NCBI GenBank assembly: GCA_903900805.1
Contig: CAIUOP010000014.1
Location: forward strand, 1-33,156
Direction of reading: 5' to 3'
DNA length: 33,156 nt
DNA from: an uncultured beta proteobacterium
GTDB lineage: Bacteria; Pseudomonadota; Gammaproteobacteria; Burkholderiales; Burkholderiaceae
Part shown: in pieces, positions 15,804-24,726 of the stretch
Layout of the letters: every line of letters starts with the position of its first letter
Numbering within the stretch: position 1 is the stretch's first letter
Notes under the pieces: model-generated
What the model was told of the DNA's origin: nothing
Database searches by the model: none
What the model saw: the letters and a program-made list of their open reading frames with translations, nothing else
Translations under genes and position numbers: made by a program

Positions 15804-16541
15804 GTGAAAGTTAAAGAGCCAATCACCAGTTGCTTGATCGATCAGATTCGTACAAAACATTACCCTTTAGGGTCTGTATTACCCACGGAGCACGAATTAC
15901 AGCAAAAATTTAATGCATCTCGTTATGCGGTACGTGAATCTCTACGCGAGCTGGTTGCTATGGGCTTAATTGCACGAAAGCCAAAAACAGGATCTGTTGT
16001 TGTTTCTGTGCATGAAGAGCGTAGCTTTGTACAAAGTCATGGATCTATCAATGATCTTTTTACTTACATTAAAAATTCCAAGCTCATCGTTTTGGAGTCA
16101 AAAGAAGTGCGTATTTCTGAAAAACAGTTTAATGACTTAGCTTTGCCAGTTGGTGCTACGTGGAAGAAAATTAAGGTTCTCAGGCAGAAAATTAAGCCTG
16201 CGATGCCTTTGGTAGCAAGCGAAATTTATGTGCCAGTTGTGTATAGCAGAGTTGAAACCTATTTGGCCAGCCTAAAAGTGCCAATTTATGCCTTACTTGA
16301 AAAAATTACTGGATTTAAGATTACTAAAGTTGATCAGCTAATATCAGGATGTTTGATATCTAAAGAACAGTCAAAACATTTAGGCGTTAAGCCTGGCTCT
16401 GCGGGGCTAAATATCATTAGGCATTATTACGGCTCGCAAAACAAACTTTTGCTAGTTACTAATAGTATTTATAGGGCAGACCAATACACCTATCAAGTCA
16501 GCCTGGACTATGATCAATCTCCTAGTTTGTATAGATCCTGA
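15804..16541 (+). CDS. GntR-family regulator, HutC subfamily (UTRA domain)
   Basis: This 245-residue protein uses a GTG start preceded by an AAGGA ribosome-binding site. The N-terminal winged helix-turn-helix (about 5-70) includes LPTEHELQQKFNASRYAVRE and GLIARKPKTGSVV; the rest (about 90-240) is a UTRA-type effector domain as in HutC/FadR-like repressors. Its stop codon shares a base with the start of the MmgE/PrpD gene (TGATG), so it is the first gene of the catabolic operon and probably its repressor, responding to a pathway substrate or intermediate. It is divergent from the Bug receptors. Confidence 0.88.
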   Translation: MKVKEPITSCLIDQIRTKHYPLGSVLPTEHELQQKFNASRYAVRESLRELVAMGLIARKPKTGSVVVSVHEERSFVQSHGSINDLFTYIKNSKLIVLESKEVRISEKQFNDLALPVGATWKKIKVLRQKIKPAMPLVASEIYVPVVYSRVETYLASLKVPIYALLEKITGFKITKVDQLISGCLISKEQSKHLGVKPGSAGLNIIRHYYGSQNKLLLVTNSIYRADQYTYQVSLDYDQSPSLYRS

Positions 16542-17956
16542 TGACGTTGAAAGAACCACAAGAAAAACAGGCAGAGACAATTTCTGAGAGCTTGTCTGAG
16601 TTTGCGCTCGCTCTTCAGTTTGAGCAAATTCCGGCAGCGGTTAGCGCTCAAGCAAAACTACATATGCTTGATGCCATCGGTATAGGCATTGCCTCTAGCG
16701 GCTTTGATTTTGCTAAAAAAACCTTGCAAGCATTAATCTCTTTGCAAGAGGGTAATGATCAGCAATACCCAGTTCTAGGAGTTTCTGATCAGTTATCTAT
16801 GCGCGATGCGATCTTAGTTAATGGAACATACATCCATGGATTGGATTTTGATGACACGCATGCGGCTGGCGTGATTCATGCCTCATCAAGCGCTATGGCT
16901 GCGCTTTTGAGTGTAGGACAGCGCTACAACATCAGTGGAAAGGAGGCGCTGGTTGCTTATCTTGCTGCAATTGAGGTAGCCAGTAGGATTGCATCAGCTG
17001 CAAATGGCGGGTTTCATGCAAAAGGATTTCATCCAACTGGCCTAGTGGGTATTTTTGGTGCGACGGTACTGGTTGGGCGTGTAATGAAGCTGACGTCAGA
17101 TGAGTTAACTAGTGCACTCGGTATCGCTTTATCTATGGCCTCTGGAGTGATGGAATTTTTAGAGGGTGGAGCTTGGACTAAGCGAATGCACCCTGGGTGG
17201 GCTGCATCCTCCGCGGTGACAGCTTGCGCGATGGCTAAAAATGGCTTCATAGGGCCAAGAAATGCTTTTGAAGGCCGCTATGGTTTGTTTAATACTCATA
17301 TTGACTCCAGTAATTTAGCCAGTCTAGAAAAATGTACAAATGGTCTTGGGCAGATATGGGAAATGCAAAACATTTCATTGAAACCCTATCCTGCGTGCCA
17401 TTACAACCATGCCTTTGCTGACGCTGCAGTTATTCTTCGCAATCAGAATAGATTTGAGATTGACAATATCAAGAGCATCAAAGCGCGTATTAGTGAAAAA
17501 CAAGTACAAGTCGTTTGTGAGCCTCAAGCTAGTAAAAGAATGCCAAAAAATTCCTATGAGGCTCAGTTTTCTATTCACTTTGTGATTGCCACAAGCTTGA
17601 TAAAAGGCCAATTTACGCTCAAGGAACTAGAAGACGATACGATTTTTGATCCACAAATTCTGGCTTTATGTCAAAAAATTGAATATGAAGTAGATCCTAA
17701 GTCAGCGTTTCCAGAGTTTTATTCGGGCGAGGTAGAGATTCAACTGAAATCAGGAGAAGTCCTCATGCACCGCGAGCAAATGAATCGAGGCTCAAGTGCT
17801 AACCCGCTGTCTCAGGAAGAGGTTCTGAGAAAGTTTGAATCAAACGCAGGGGGCGTCATGAGTCGCGAAGCAATCAATCACTTTACTAAAGACTTTTTAA
17901 ATTTAGAGCATCAACAATCTCTCATAAATATCCTGCATCAACTGAGAGTTCACTAG
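16541..17956 (+). CDS. MmgE/PrpD family protein
   Basis: This 471-residue protein belongs to the family of 2-methylcitrate dehydratase, cis-aconitate decarboxylase and iminodisuccinate epimerase. Conserved positions include HGLDFDDTHAAGVIHAS (with Asp105 and His107), GFHPTG (His164) and WTKRMHPGWA (Lys214, His217). The family acts on small di- and tricarboxylates, usually by proton abstraction and elimination or decarboxylation. The start overlaps the gntR stop by one base. Next to a CoA-transferase and a CitE-type lyase it could dehydrate or isomerise a citrate-, malate- or citramalate-like acid; the exact substrate is not evident. Confidence 0.87.
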   Translation: MTLKEPQEKQAETISESLSEFALALQFEQIPAAVSAQAKLHMLDAIGIGIASSGFDFAKKTLQALISLQEGNDQQYPVLGVSDQLSMRDAILVNGTYIHGLDFDDTHAAGVIHASSSAMAALLSVGQRYNISGKEALVAYLAAIEVASRIASAANGGFHAKGFHPTGLVGIFGATVLVGRVMKLTSDELTSALGIALSMASGVMEFLEGGAWTKRMHPGWAASSAVTACAMAKNGFIGPRNAFEGRYGLFNTHIDSSNLASLEKCTNGLGQIWEMQNISLKPYPACHYNHAFADAAVILRNQNRFEIDNIKSIKARISEKQVQVVCEPQASKRMPKNSYEAQFSIHFVIATSLIKGQFTLKELEDDTIFDPQILALCQKIEYEVDPKSAFPEFYSGEVEIQLKSGEVLMHREQMNRGSSANPLSQEEVLRKFESNAGGVMSREAINHFTKDFLNLEHQQSLINILHQLRVH

Positions 17957-17965
17957 GAGAAGAAG

Positions 17966-18814
17966 ATGGGCTTAAAGATACGACCATTACAAAAAACATT
18001 TGGGGCTGAGATTAGTGGATTAGATTTATCTAAACCCCTTGATTCTCAAACTATTAATGAAGTGAAGTCACTTTGGCATCAATATGGGCTCCTATTATTT
18101 AGAGATCAAGCGATGGATGAAGCTGAAATTGTTTCATTTTCAAGGCAGCTCGGAGATCTTGAAATTCATATTCGGAAAGAGTTTTTATCGCAAAAGTCTC
18201 CGGAAATTCTCTATATCTCAAACATGACTAAAGAAGGAAAGCCAGTAGGAATATTGGCCGATTCTGAAGTGGGCTGGCATTACGATCAGATCTATTTGCC
18301 CCGGCCAGCGGTAGGATCATTTCTATTTTCAGTAAAGTTACCAAGCTCTGGTGGCGAGACCTCTTTTTCTAATATGTCGGCTGTCTATGAGGCTTTACCT
18401 CAGTCTATAAAAAATGTGATTGATGGAAAAAAAGCGCTTCAATCTTATGAGGCCTTCAATGCTCTCTACAGCGTACCGACAAGCACTGAGCAGAAAAAGA
18501 AGACCCCTGATATCGAGCATCCCATCGTCAGAGTCCATCCTTATTCTGGGAAAAAGGCCCTCTATATTTGCCCTGGAATGACTACGCAAATTGTTGGCTT
18601 GGATAAGTCAACTAGCGATGATTTATTGCAAGAACTCTTTGCATGGTCTGTTAAGCCCGAGTTTGTCTATTCGCATGTTTGGCAGTTAGGTGATGGTCTT
18701 TTATGGGATAACGCCTGTACTATGCACAGACGCGAACCATTTGATCCTAATCAAGAACGTCTCATGAAGAGAACAACCATACTTCCAGATCCAAAATATG
18801 CAGTACCAGTTTAA
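17966..18814 (+). CDS. TauD/TfdA-family iron(II)/2-oxoglutarate-dependent dioxygenase
   Basis: This 282-residue protein has the facial triad of the family: His105 and Asp107 in GWHYDQIY and a distal His254 in CTMHRREPFD, with Arg residues in the following stretch (RLMKRTTI) placed to bind 2-oxoglutarate. The N-terminal GAEISGLDLSKPL motif is typical. It would hydroxylate an unactivated carbon of a small acid or similar compound. It is nine bases after the PrpD-like gene, with an AGGAGAAG ribosome-binding site, and 23 bases before a CoA-transferase, so it belongs to the same operon. The substrate is unknown. Confidence 0.88.
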   Translation: MGLKIRPLQKTFGAEISGLDLSKPLDSQTINEVKSLWHQYGLLLFRDQAMDEAEIVSFSRQLGDLEIHIRKEFLSQKSPEILYISNMTKEGKPVGILADSEVGWHYDQIYLPRPAVGSFLFSVKLPSSGGETSFSNMSAVYEALPQSIKNVIDGKKALQSYEAFNALYSVPTSTEQKKKTPDIEHPIVRVHPYSGKKALYICPGMTTQIVGLDKSTSDDLLQELFAWSVKPEFVYSHVWQLGDGLLWDNACTMHRREPFDPNQERLMKRTTILPDPKYAVPV

Positions 18815-18837
18815 ATAGGCGAGCAAAGAACAAAGAT

Positions 18838-20055
18838 ATGAATAATTTACAGCCCGGAGCGCTTTCGGGATTGCGTGTATTAGACTGCGCAACTTTTATT
18901 GCTGGCCCATACTGCGCTACCTTTTTTGCTGAATTTGGGGCTGAAGTAATTAAAGTTGAGCTCCCTAAAGTTGGTGACCCTACCCGCAAGTTTGGAACAC
19001 CTACATCTTGTGGGGATTCTTTGATTTGGCTTTCTGAGGGCCGTAATAAAAAATCTATCACGATTGATTTACGTAAAAAAGAAGGCGCTGATCTATTAAA
19101 AAAATTGGTTGAGAAGAGTGATGTTCTGGTTGAAAACTTTCAACCAGGTACGTTTGAGTCGTGGGGGCTGAGTTGGGATGAGCTAAAGAAACACAATCCT
19201 AAGTTGATTATGGTTAGGATCTCAGCCTATGGGCAAACTGGGCCTCTAAGCCCGCTGCCTGGTTTTGGTAGGGTAGCCAATGGTTTTGGTGGTATTTCTT
19301 ATTTATCAGGATACCCAGATCGGCCGCCAGTGTCGCCTGGCTCGGCAACCTTAGCAGATTATTTATCGGGAATGTATGGTGCTCTAGGAGCTTTGGTAGC
19401 ACTTCAAGCGAGAGACAAAACTCAAGAAGGTCAAGTAGTTGATGTTGGTCTGTATGAGTCAGTATTTCGGATTTTGGATGAGCTAGCGCCCGCTTATCAT
19501 TTCAATGGTTATGTACGAGAGCGGATGGGGGCGGGAACGGTGAATGTTGTTCCACATAGCCATTACCAAACTAAAGATAAAAAGTGGATTGCGATTGCTT
19601 GTACTAGTGATAAGATTTTTATGAGGTTGGCTGTGCTGATGGAATGCCCAGAACTTGCAGGAGATGGTAAGTGGGGAAAAATTATTGATCGCGAAAAAGA
19701 TCGCCTTGCTATCGATCAATTTGTAACAGACTGGACCACGCAACATACTCGTCAAGAATTGTTAAAACTGTGTTCAGAGGGTGAGGTCCCTTGCGGTCCG
19801 ATTAATTCAATTGAAGAAATTTTCACTAATGAGCAATTTGCTGCACGTGAGAATATCGCCTTTATAAAAGAGCCTCGAATTTCAGAAGATCAAGTCATTG
19901 CCGTACCAAATGTCGTTCCGCGTCTTTCAGGAACTCCTGGAAAGATAAATTCTTTAGGCCCAAAACTAGGGGCAGATGTCGATTCTTTGCTTGCAAGCAT
20001 TTTGGCCTTAAAGCCCGAAGAAATAGAGAGCCTACGTCAAGATGGTGTTATATAG
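18838..20055 (+). CDS. CaiB/BaiF (class III) CoA-transferase, copy 1
   Basis: This 405-residue class III CoA-transferase has the family N-terminus (GLRVLDCATFIAGPYCATFF) and a probable catalytic Asp174 in TLADYLSGMYGALGA. It is very similar over its whole length to the protein at 22021 (roughly three quarters identical by eye, with long identical runs between about 40 and 130), which indicates a recent duplication. Together with the CitE-type lyase that follows, it suggests a step in which a hydroxy-dicarboxylate receives CoA from succinyl-CoA before cleavage, as in known malate or citramalate routes. The substrate is inferred, not read. Confidence 0.9.
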   Translation: MNNLQPGALSGLRVLDCATFIAGPYCATFFAEFGAEVIKVELPKVGDPTRKFGTPTSCGDSLIWLSEGRNKKSITIDLRKKEGADLLKKLVEKSDVLVENFQPGTFESWGLSWDELKKHNPKLIMVRISAYGQTGPLSPLPGFGRVANGFGGISYLSGYPDRPPVSPGSATLADYLSGMYGALGALVALQARDKTQEGQVVDVGLYESVFRILDELAPAYHFNGYVRERMGAGTVNVVPHSHYQTKDKKWIAIACTSDKIFMRLAVLMECPELAGDGKWGKIIDREKDRLAIDQFVTDWTTQHTRQELLKLCSEGEVPCGPINSIEEIFTNEQFAARENIAFIKEPRISEDQVIAVPNVVPRLSGTPGKINSLGPKLGADVDSLLASILALKPEEIESLRQDGVI

Positions 20056-20079
20056 TTAGATCTTCATACATGGTCAAAA

Positions 20080-20997
20080 ATGAATACAGACATTAAAAAT
20101 AATTTGCTTCGAACCCTTCTTTTCACTCCAGCAAATCATGCAAGAAGAGTGACTAAAGCCCTAAGCCTAGATGCAGATGCCGTGATTCTTGATTTGGAGG
20201 ATGCGGTTGCAAATAGCGAGAAGGTAAGCGCAAGACAGGATGCGGTTGCTGCAATCAAAAGTGGTAGTCGATCCAAAATTTATGTGAGAGTAAATGCACT
20301 TGATACCCAATGGACTCTGGGAGATCTTCAGGCAGTAGTGGGTCCAGGTTTGTGTGGAGTAGTGCTACCTAAGGTACAGGGTCCAGAGGATATAGAAACG
20401 GTAGATTGGTTATTAGCTAATCTCGAGCAAGAACGGGGTTTGAATATTGGCAGCATAGATCTGCTGCCAATTATTGAAACAGCGAAAGGTTTTACAAATC
20501 TCAATAAGATATTTATAGAACACCGATATAGATCAAGCAATCAATATCAGCGAGTAAAGCGCTTTACTTTTGGCGCTGGTGATTTTTGCAATGATGTCGG
20601 CATGCTCTGGACTTCAAATGAGAGAGAATTGGATGTCGTTAGAAATGCATGCATTGTGACGGCAAGAGCAGCAAATTTAGAGGCTCCCATTGATACGGTT
20701 TGGATTCATCTCAAAGATCATGAGGGTCTAGAAAAATCGGTTGTCAGAAGTTTAAATCTTGGTTTTCAGGGAAGATTATGTATTCACCCCGATCAGGTAA
20801 GCATTACAAATCAAGTATTCACCCCCACTGCAGATGAAGTTTTGCGTGCTCAAAAAATTGTAGACAGCTTTTTTGAGGCTGAAAAGAAAGGCTTAGCCGC
20901 TATTCAGGTTGATGGGATGTTTGTGGATTACCCCATCTTATATAAAGCTCAAAAAACCTTAGCCATTCATCAGGCCATTTCTACTGGTAGCAAGTGA
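20080..20997 (+). CDS. CitE/HpcH-family CoA-ester lyase
   Basis: This 305-residue TIM-barrel protein is of the HpcH/HpaI aldolase and citrate lyase beta-subunit family. Visible residues are LDLEDAV (37-43), Arg70 (YVRVN), Glu133 (IIETAKGF) and Asp168 (GAGDFCNDVG), the last two matching the metal ligands of malyl-CoA and citramalyl-CoA lyases, and CIHPDQV with His236. No citrate lyase alpha or gamma subunit is nearby, so it is a stand-alone CoA-thioester lyase rather than part of citrate lyase. Placed between two class III CoA-transferases, it probably cleaves a 3-hydroxyacyl-CoA into acetyl-CoA or a homologue plus a 2-oxoacid. Confidence 0.86.
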   Translation: MNTDIKNNLLRTLLFTPANHARRVTKALSLDADAVILDLEDAVANSEKVSARQDAVAAIKSGSRSKIYVRVNALDTQWTLGDLQAVVGPGLCGVVLPKVQGPEDIETVDWLLANLEQERGLNIGSIDLLPIIETAKGFTNLNKIFIEHRYRSSNQYQRVKRFTFGAGDFCNDVGMLWTSNERELDVVRNACIVTARAANLEAPIDTVWIHLKDHEGLEKSVVRSLNLGFQGRLCIHPDQVSITNQVFTPTADEVLRAQKIVDSFFEAEKKGLAAIQVDGMFVDYPILYKAQKTLAIHQAISTGSK

Positions 20998-21076
20998 AGC
21001 AAGTATTTATGAACTGCCGTCAACTCAAAAAACTTTTTGCAACGAAGTAATGCAATACTAAAAAACGAATTTGAGA

Positions 21077-21952
21077 ATGAACAACAGTCTGCTGCTGCCC
21101 CATTCCATAGAAAATATAGAAGATAGCATTCGATTAGATGCTGTATCTATTCAATCAGAAATAGAAGTTGATGGCGTAAAAATAGTTTGGCGAGAGTGGG
21201 GTAGTGGCTCTCCCTTAGTGTTATTGCATGGGGGGTCAGGAAGCTGGAATCACTGGGTTAAAAATATTGCATTTTTAGTGAAGCACGGAAAACGCGTGAT
21301 CATTCCAGATTTACCTGGCTTTGGCGAATCTGGAATACCAATAAAGACCTTTAAGGATTATGCTGATGCCGATGATCTACCAAAATTATTAGATATTGCA
21401 TTTACGAAGATCATTAATAACGAACCATATCAATTGGTTGGTTTTTCATTTGGAAGCCTAGTAGCTGCAATGATGGCAAGCCAATACCCTAAGAATATCC
21501 TTAAATTAATTTTGGTGGGTGGCGCAGGATTAGGCATTGTTCCTAAGAAGAAATTTATCATTAAAAACTGGATCGCTGAGGATTCCCTGGAGAATAGAAG
21601 AGCAACTGCAATTTCTAATATTAAAGAATTGTTGTTATTCAGTCCTACATCTATTGATGAACTCGCTATTCATATCCACTGTAAAAATTTAGACCAAGAC
21701 AGGATGAAAAAACGTTGTCTTGCAAAAACAGACATTGTGAAAATTGCATTGAAGAATATTGTATGTCCGGTTTATGGTATTTGGGGCGATCAGGATGTTT
21801 TGTGTACCACTCAATTTGATCAGGTTCAAGAAGCTTTGAGACAGGCATCTAATTTTAGAGGTTTAAATTTAATACAAAATGCGGGGCATTGGGCTCAATA
21901 TGAAAATGCCCATGACTTTAATCAAATAATGCTGGCTTGTTTGGATGAATAA
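21077..21952 (+). CDS. Alpha/beta hydrolase
   Basis: This 291-residue alpha/beta hydrolase has HGGSGSWNHW (51-60, oxyanion region), the nucleophile Ser124 in GFSFG, an acidic residue in WGDQD (238 or 240) and His271 in NAGHWAQYE. The ATG at 21077 is preferred over a TTG six bases upstream. It resembles C-C bond hydrolases and esterases of the MhpC type. It lies between the lyase and second CoA-transferase genes on the same strand; the 79-base gap before it could hold an internal promoter, though I see none. It may hydrolyse an ester or lactone precursor, or a CoA thioester. Confidence 0.85.
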   Translation: MNNSLLLPHSIENIEDSIRLDAVSIQSEIEVDGVKIVWREWGSGSPLVLLHGGSGSWNHWVKNIAFLVKHGKRVIIPDLPGFGESGIPIKTFKDYADADDLPKLLDIAFTKIINNEPYQLVGFSFGSLVAAMMASQYPKNILKLILVGGAGLGIVPKKKFIIKNWIAEDSLENRRATAISNIKELLLFSPTSIDELAIHIHCKNLDQDRMKKRCLAKTDIVKIALKNIVCPVYGIWGDQDVLCTTQFDQVQEALRQASNFRGLNLIQNAGHWAQYENAHDFNQIMLACLDE

Positions 21953-22020
21953 ATTTGTTTAGTGGCTAAAAACTCTGCTTGTAGTTAAGCATCATCGATA
22001 TTCCCTTTGGAGATAATTTA

Positions 22021-23247
22021 ATGAAAACTACAGATATGCCAAGCCGAGCAGCGTTAGCTGGTTTACGTGTTCTTGATTGCGCCACCTTTGTAGCCGGCCC
22101 CTACTGCGCTACTTTTTTTGCTGAATTTGGTGCCGAGGTGATTAAGATTGAATTACCTAAAGTTGGAGACCCAACCCGTAAGTTTGGCACTCCAACTAGC
22201 TGTGGTGATTCATTAGTCTGGCTTTCTGAAGGGCGTAACAAGAAATCATTGACGATTGATCTCAGAAAACCAGAGGGCGCAGAACTCCTAAAAAAACTGG
22301 TTATAGAGAGTGATGTTTTGATTGAAAACTTTCAGCCTGGTACTTTTGAGTCTTGGGGGTTGAGTTGGGACGAGTTAAAAAAATATAACCCAAAATTAAT
22401 TATGGTCAGAATATCTGCTTACGGACAGACGGGCCCCATGAGCCCACAGCCAGGATTTGGTCGCATTGCAAATGCTTTTGGCGGCATCTCTTATTTATCT
22501 GGCTATCCAGATCGCCCTCCAGTCTCCCCTGGATCTGCAACTCTTGCCGATTATTTATCCGGGATGTATGCAGTAATGGGTGCCTTCGTGGCGTTAAAAG
22601 CGCGAGAGCATACTCAAGAGGGTCAAGTGGTTGATGTTGCTTTATATGAATCTATATTTCGCATACTGGATGAGCTCGCACCCGCTTATCATTTCAGCGG
22701 CTTTGTTCGTGAACGCATGGGAGCGGGTGCAGTAAATGTAGTCCCTCATAGTCACTATCCCACCAAGGATGGTAAGTGGGTCGCTATTGCCTGTACAGGC
22801 GATAAAATTTTTGCTCGTTTAGCTAAAATAATGGGTTGCCCTGAATTTTCAGAGGATGGCAAGTGGGGGACGCTTGAGCAGCGTGAAAAAGATCGTATTG
22901 CAGTAGATGCATATGTGACTGCATGGTCCTCACAGTCAAACCGTGATCAATTATTATCTCTGTGCTTTGAGGGGCAAGTGCCTTGTGGTCCTATTAATTC
23001 TATTGCAGAGATTTTTGAAGATCCACAATTTATTGCTAGGAAAAATATAGCTTATATTGAAGAGAAGCGTATTTCAGATGATCAAATTATTGCAGTAGCC
23101 AATGTTGTGCCAAAACTTTCAGCAACACCAGGAAAAATAAACTGGCTAGGACCAAAACTAGGCCAAGATTCTGATGAGATTTTATCTAACTTACTTAAAT
23201 TGAGCCCGCTAGAAATTACAGCATTACGAGACAAAGATGTAATTTAA
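22021..23247 (+). CDS. CaiB/BaiF (class III) CoA-transferase, copy 2
   Basis: This 408-residue paralogue of the CoA-transferase at 18838 has the catalytic Asp177 in TLADYLSGMYAVMGA. A good TTTGGAG ribosome-binding site precedes the start. It differs from copy 1 mainly near the N-terminus, around residues 245-290 and at the C-terminus. Duplicate class III transferases can form heterodimers (for example the SmtA/SmtB succinyl-CoA:malate CoA-transferase) or differ in acid specificity. It is the last gene of the operon before a 108-base gap. Confidence 0.9.
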   Translation: MKTTDMPSRAALAGLRVLDCATFVAGPYCATFFAEFGAEVIKIELPKVGDPTRKFGTPTSCGDSLVWLSEGRNKKSLTIDLRKPEGAELLKKLVIESDVLIENFQPGTFESWGLSWDELKKYNPKLIMVRISAYGQTGPMSPQPGFGRIANAFGGISYLSGYPDRPPVSPGSATLADYLSGMYAVMGAFVALKAREHTQEGQVVDVALYESIFRILDELAPAYHFSGFVRERMGAGAVNVVPHSHYPTKDGKWVAIACTGDKIFARLAKIMGCPEFSEDGKWGTLEQREKDRIAVDAYVTAWSSQSNRDQLLSLCFEGQVPCGPINSIAEIFEDPQFIARKNIAYIEEKRISDDQIIAVANVVPKLSATPGKINWLGPKLGQDSDEILSNLLKLSPLEITALRDKDVI

Positions 23248-23355
23248 TCTAATCTATGAAATTGACTCAAGGTTCATTCTTTTGCATTAAGTACCCATTC
23301 TTTAAAATAGACAGATTAAAATAGAATTCATCTTGAATTTATTTAAAGAAAGCAT

Positions 23356-24126
23356 ATGGAACATATCGTTTTAGTAACTGGCGCTACTGCTGGATTTGGT
23401 GAGGCAACTGCAAGACGCTTTTTAGCGCACGGCCATAAGGTCATAGCGGTGGGCAGAAGGATGGAGCGCTTGAATGCACTCAAAGCATCACTGCCTGCAG
23501 ATCAGCAACAAAAATTGCTTACATTGGTATTAGATATTTGCGATAGCGCTAAGGTAGATTCTTTAGTGGCTACTTTACCCGCAGAGTTTTCTAAGTTGAC
23601 GATTCTTGTCAATAACGCTGGACTCGCATTAGGTCTAGAGCCAGCACATCAAACCAATATTACCGATTGGGATCGCATGATTGATACCAATATTAAAGGG
23701 TTGATTCATATGACTCATGCCTTTTTACCTGGCATGGTTGAGCGTAAATGTGGTCATGTGATTAATGTAGGCTCTGTCGCAGGCACTTATCCCTATCCCG
23801 GTAGTAATGTGTACGGCGCAAGTAAAGCGTTCGTGAAGCAATTTAGTCTTAATTTACGAGCCGATTTGACCGGTACGCGTTTACGCGTGACATGTGTAGA
23901 GCCAGGTTTAAGTTCAGGCACTGAATACTCTAATGTGCGCTTTAAGGGCGACGATGCAAAGGCGGAGAAAGTGTATGAAGGCGTGCAAGCGCTCAGCGCT
24001 GACGATATAGCTGAAGCTATTTTTTGGTCTGCAACCTTACCCGCACACATGAATATCAATGCCGTCGAGATTATGCCAATAGCGCAATCATTTACTGGCA
24101 CTTCCATTTATCGGGGAGAGCTCTAA
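23356..24126 (+). CDS. SDR, YdfG-like 3-hydroxy acid/serine dehydrogenase
   Basis: This 256-residue classical SDR has TGATAGFGEATA (8-19), paired arginines at 34-35 that suggest NADP preference, NNAGLALG, and Ser...Tyr-x-x-x-Lys (VGS ... VYGASK). The VEPGLSSGTEYSNVRFKGD and NINAVEIMPI segments are characteristic of YdfG, which oxidises L-allo-threonine, serine and 3-hydroxy acids. It faces the DUF2889 gene with a four-base gap. Whether it serves the preceding operon is unclear. Confidence 0.88.
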   Translation: MEHIVLVTGATAGFGEATARRFLAHGHKVIAVGRRMERLNALKASLPADQQQKLLTLVLDICDSAKVDSLVATLPAEFSKLTILVNNAGLALGLEPAHQTNITDWDRMIDTNIKGLIHMTHAFLPGMVERKCGHVINVGSVAGTYPYPGSNVYGASKAFVKQFSLNLRADLTGTRLRVTCVEPGLSSGTEYSNVRFKGDDAKAEKVYEGVQALSADDIAEAIFWSATLPAHMNINAVEIMPIAQSFTGTSIYRGEL

Positions 24127-24130
24127 GTAC

Positions 24131-24664
24131 TTATTTTTTCCATTGATAAAACTGGGGATACACGCGCATCACTACTGGACCATCAAAATCCCAAGATTTA
24201 CAGCCACCTAGATATAAAGGGGGCTTTTTTTCATCAGGATCAAAGAGTGCGCCAGGAATAGATTGATAAGCTGCAGTGGCAATGTTATTGAGTAACTCAC
24301 GTAAGTGAGTGCAGCCTTTAATTCCACCTAAGTGTGTTTCAATGGTTTTACGCCAACCTTTGCCAATCCTAGCGCCAATTAAGGCATCCATTGGCGGGAT
24401 GACCAAGGGGCATTCTGCATGAGGGTGGCTATCCATCGAAACAGCAATATCTTTAATCGTGAGATGGTGATCTAAAGTCACACGCACCCACATATCGTGA
24501 ATCGCTTCACCCGGGGCCCAAGTCTTTGCGCCTGTAATAAAAGGGTGTGACTTAGTATCTTTGAGGTGACCTTCAATATCCCAAAGACCGTCTTCTCTTG
24601 CATAGCCATGAAAAGTGACTGCGCGTTTGTGTAGTGGGCTACGTGGTTTTGGATGAGGAAGCAT
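24131..24664 (-). CDS. DUF2889 family protein
   Basis: This 177-residue protein contains HKRAVTFHGYAREDGLWDIE and HDMWVRVTLD, followed by GCTHLRELL, features of the DUF2889 family common in Burkholderiales. The function is unknown. It contains no signal peptide or membrane segment. It begins very close to a TATAGT promoter element, so the transcript may be leaderless or the true start may lie slightly downstream. Confidence 0.75.
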   Translation of the reverse strand: MLPHPKPRSPLHKRAVTFHGYAREDGLWDIEGHLKDTKSHPFITGAKTWAPGEAIHDMWVRVTLDHHLTIKDIAVSMDSHPHAECPLVIPPMDALIGARIGKGWRKTIETHLGGIKGCTHLRELLNNIATAAYQSIPGALFDPDEKKPPLYLGGCKSWDFDGPVVMRVYPQFYQWKK

Positions 24665-24668
24665 GGCG

Positions 24669-24696
24669 ACTATAGATAATCAGTGAGAATACTCAA
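24669..24696 (-). promoter_or_regulatory. Candidate promoter of the DUF2889 gene
   Basis: On the minus strand TTGAGT (24696-24691) and TATAGT (24674-24669) are separated by 16 bases. The -10 ends five bases before the annotated ATG, which implies a leaderless transcript if both are right. Confidence 0.35.
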
Positions 24697-24726
24697 TCAT
24701 AACGAATTGAACCTCAAGGAGTCTGA

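Noticed and set aside
21000..21050. A 13-codon ORF (ATG at about 21011) between the lyase and hydrolase genes.
   Set aside because: It is too short, has no ribosome-binding site and no recognisable product.
10808..24700. A near-repeat GAGAAATACTCAATCAT (10808-10824) and GAGAATACTCAATCAT (24685-24700).
   Set aside because: The two differ by one base indel and a match of this length is expected by chance in 33 kb of AT-rich sequence; the contexts differ (different gene types), so it is not claimed as a repeat family or shared site.
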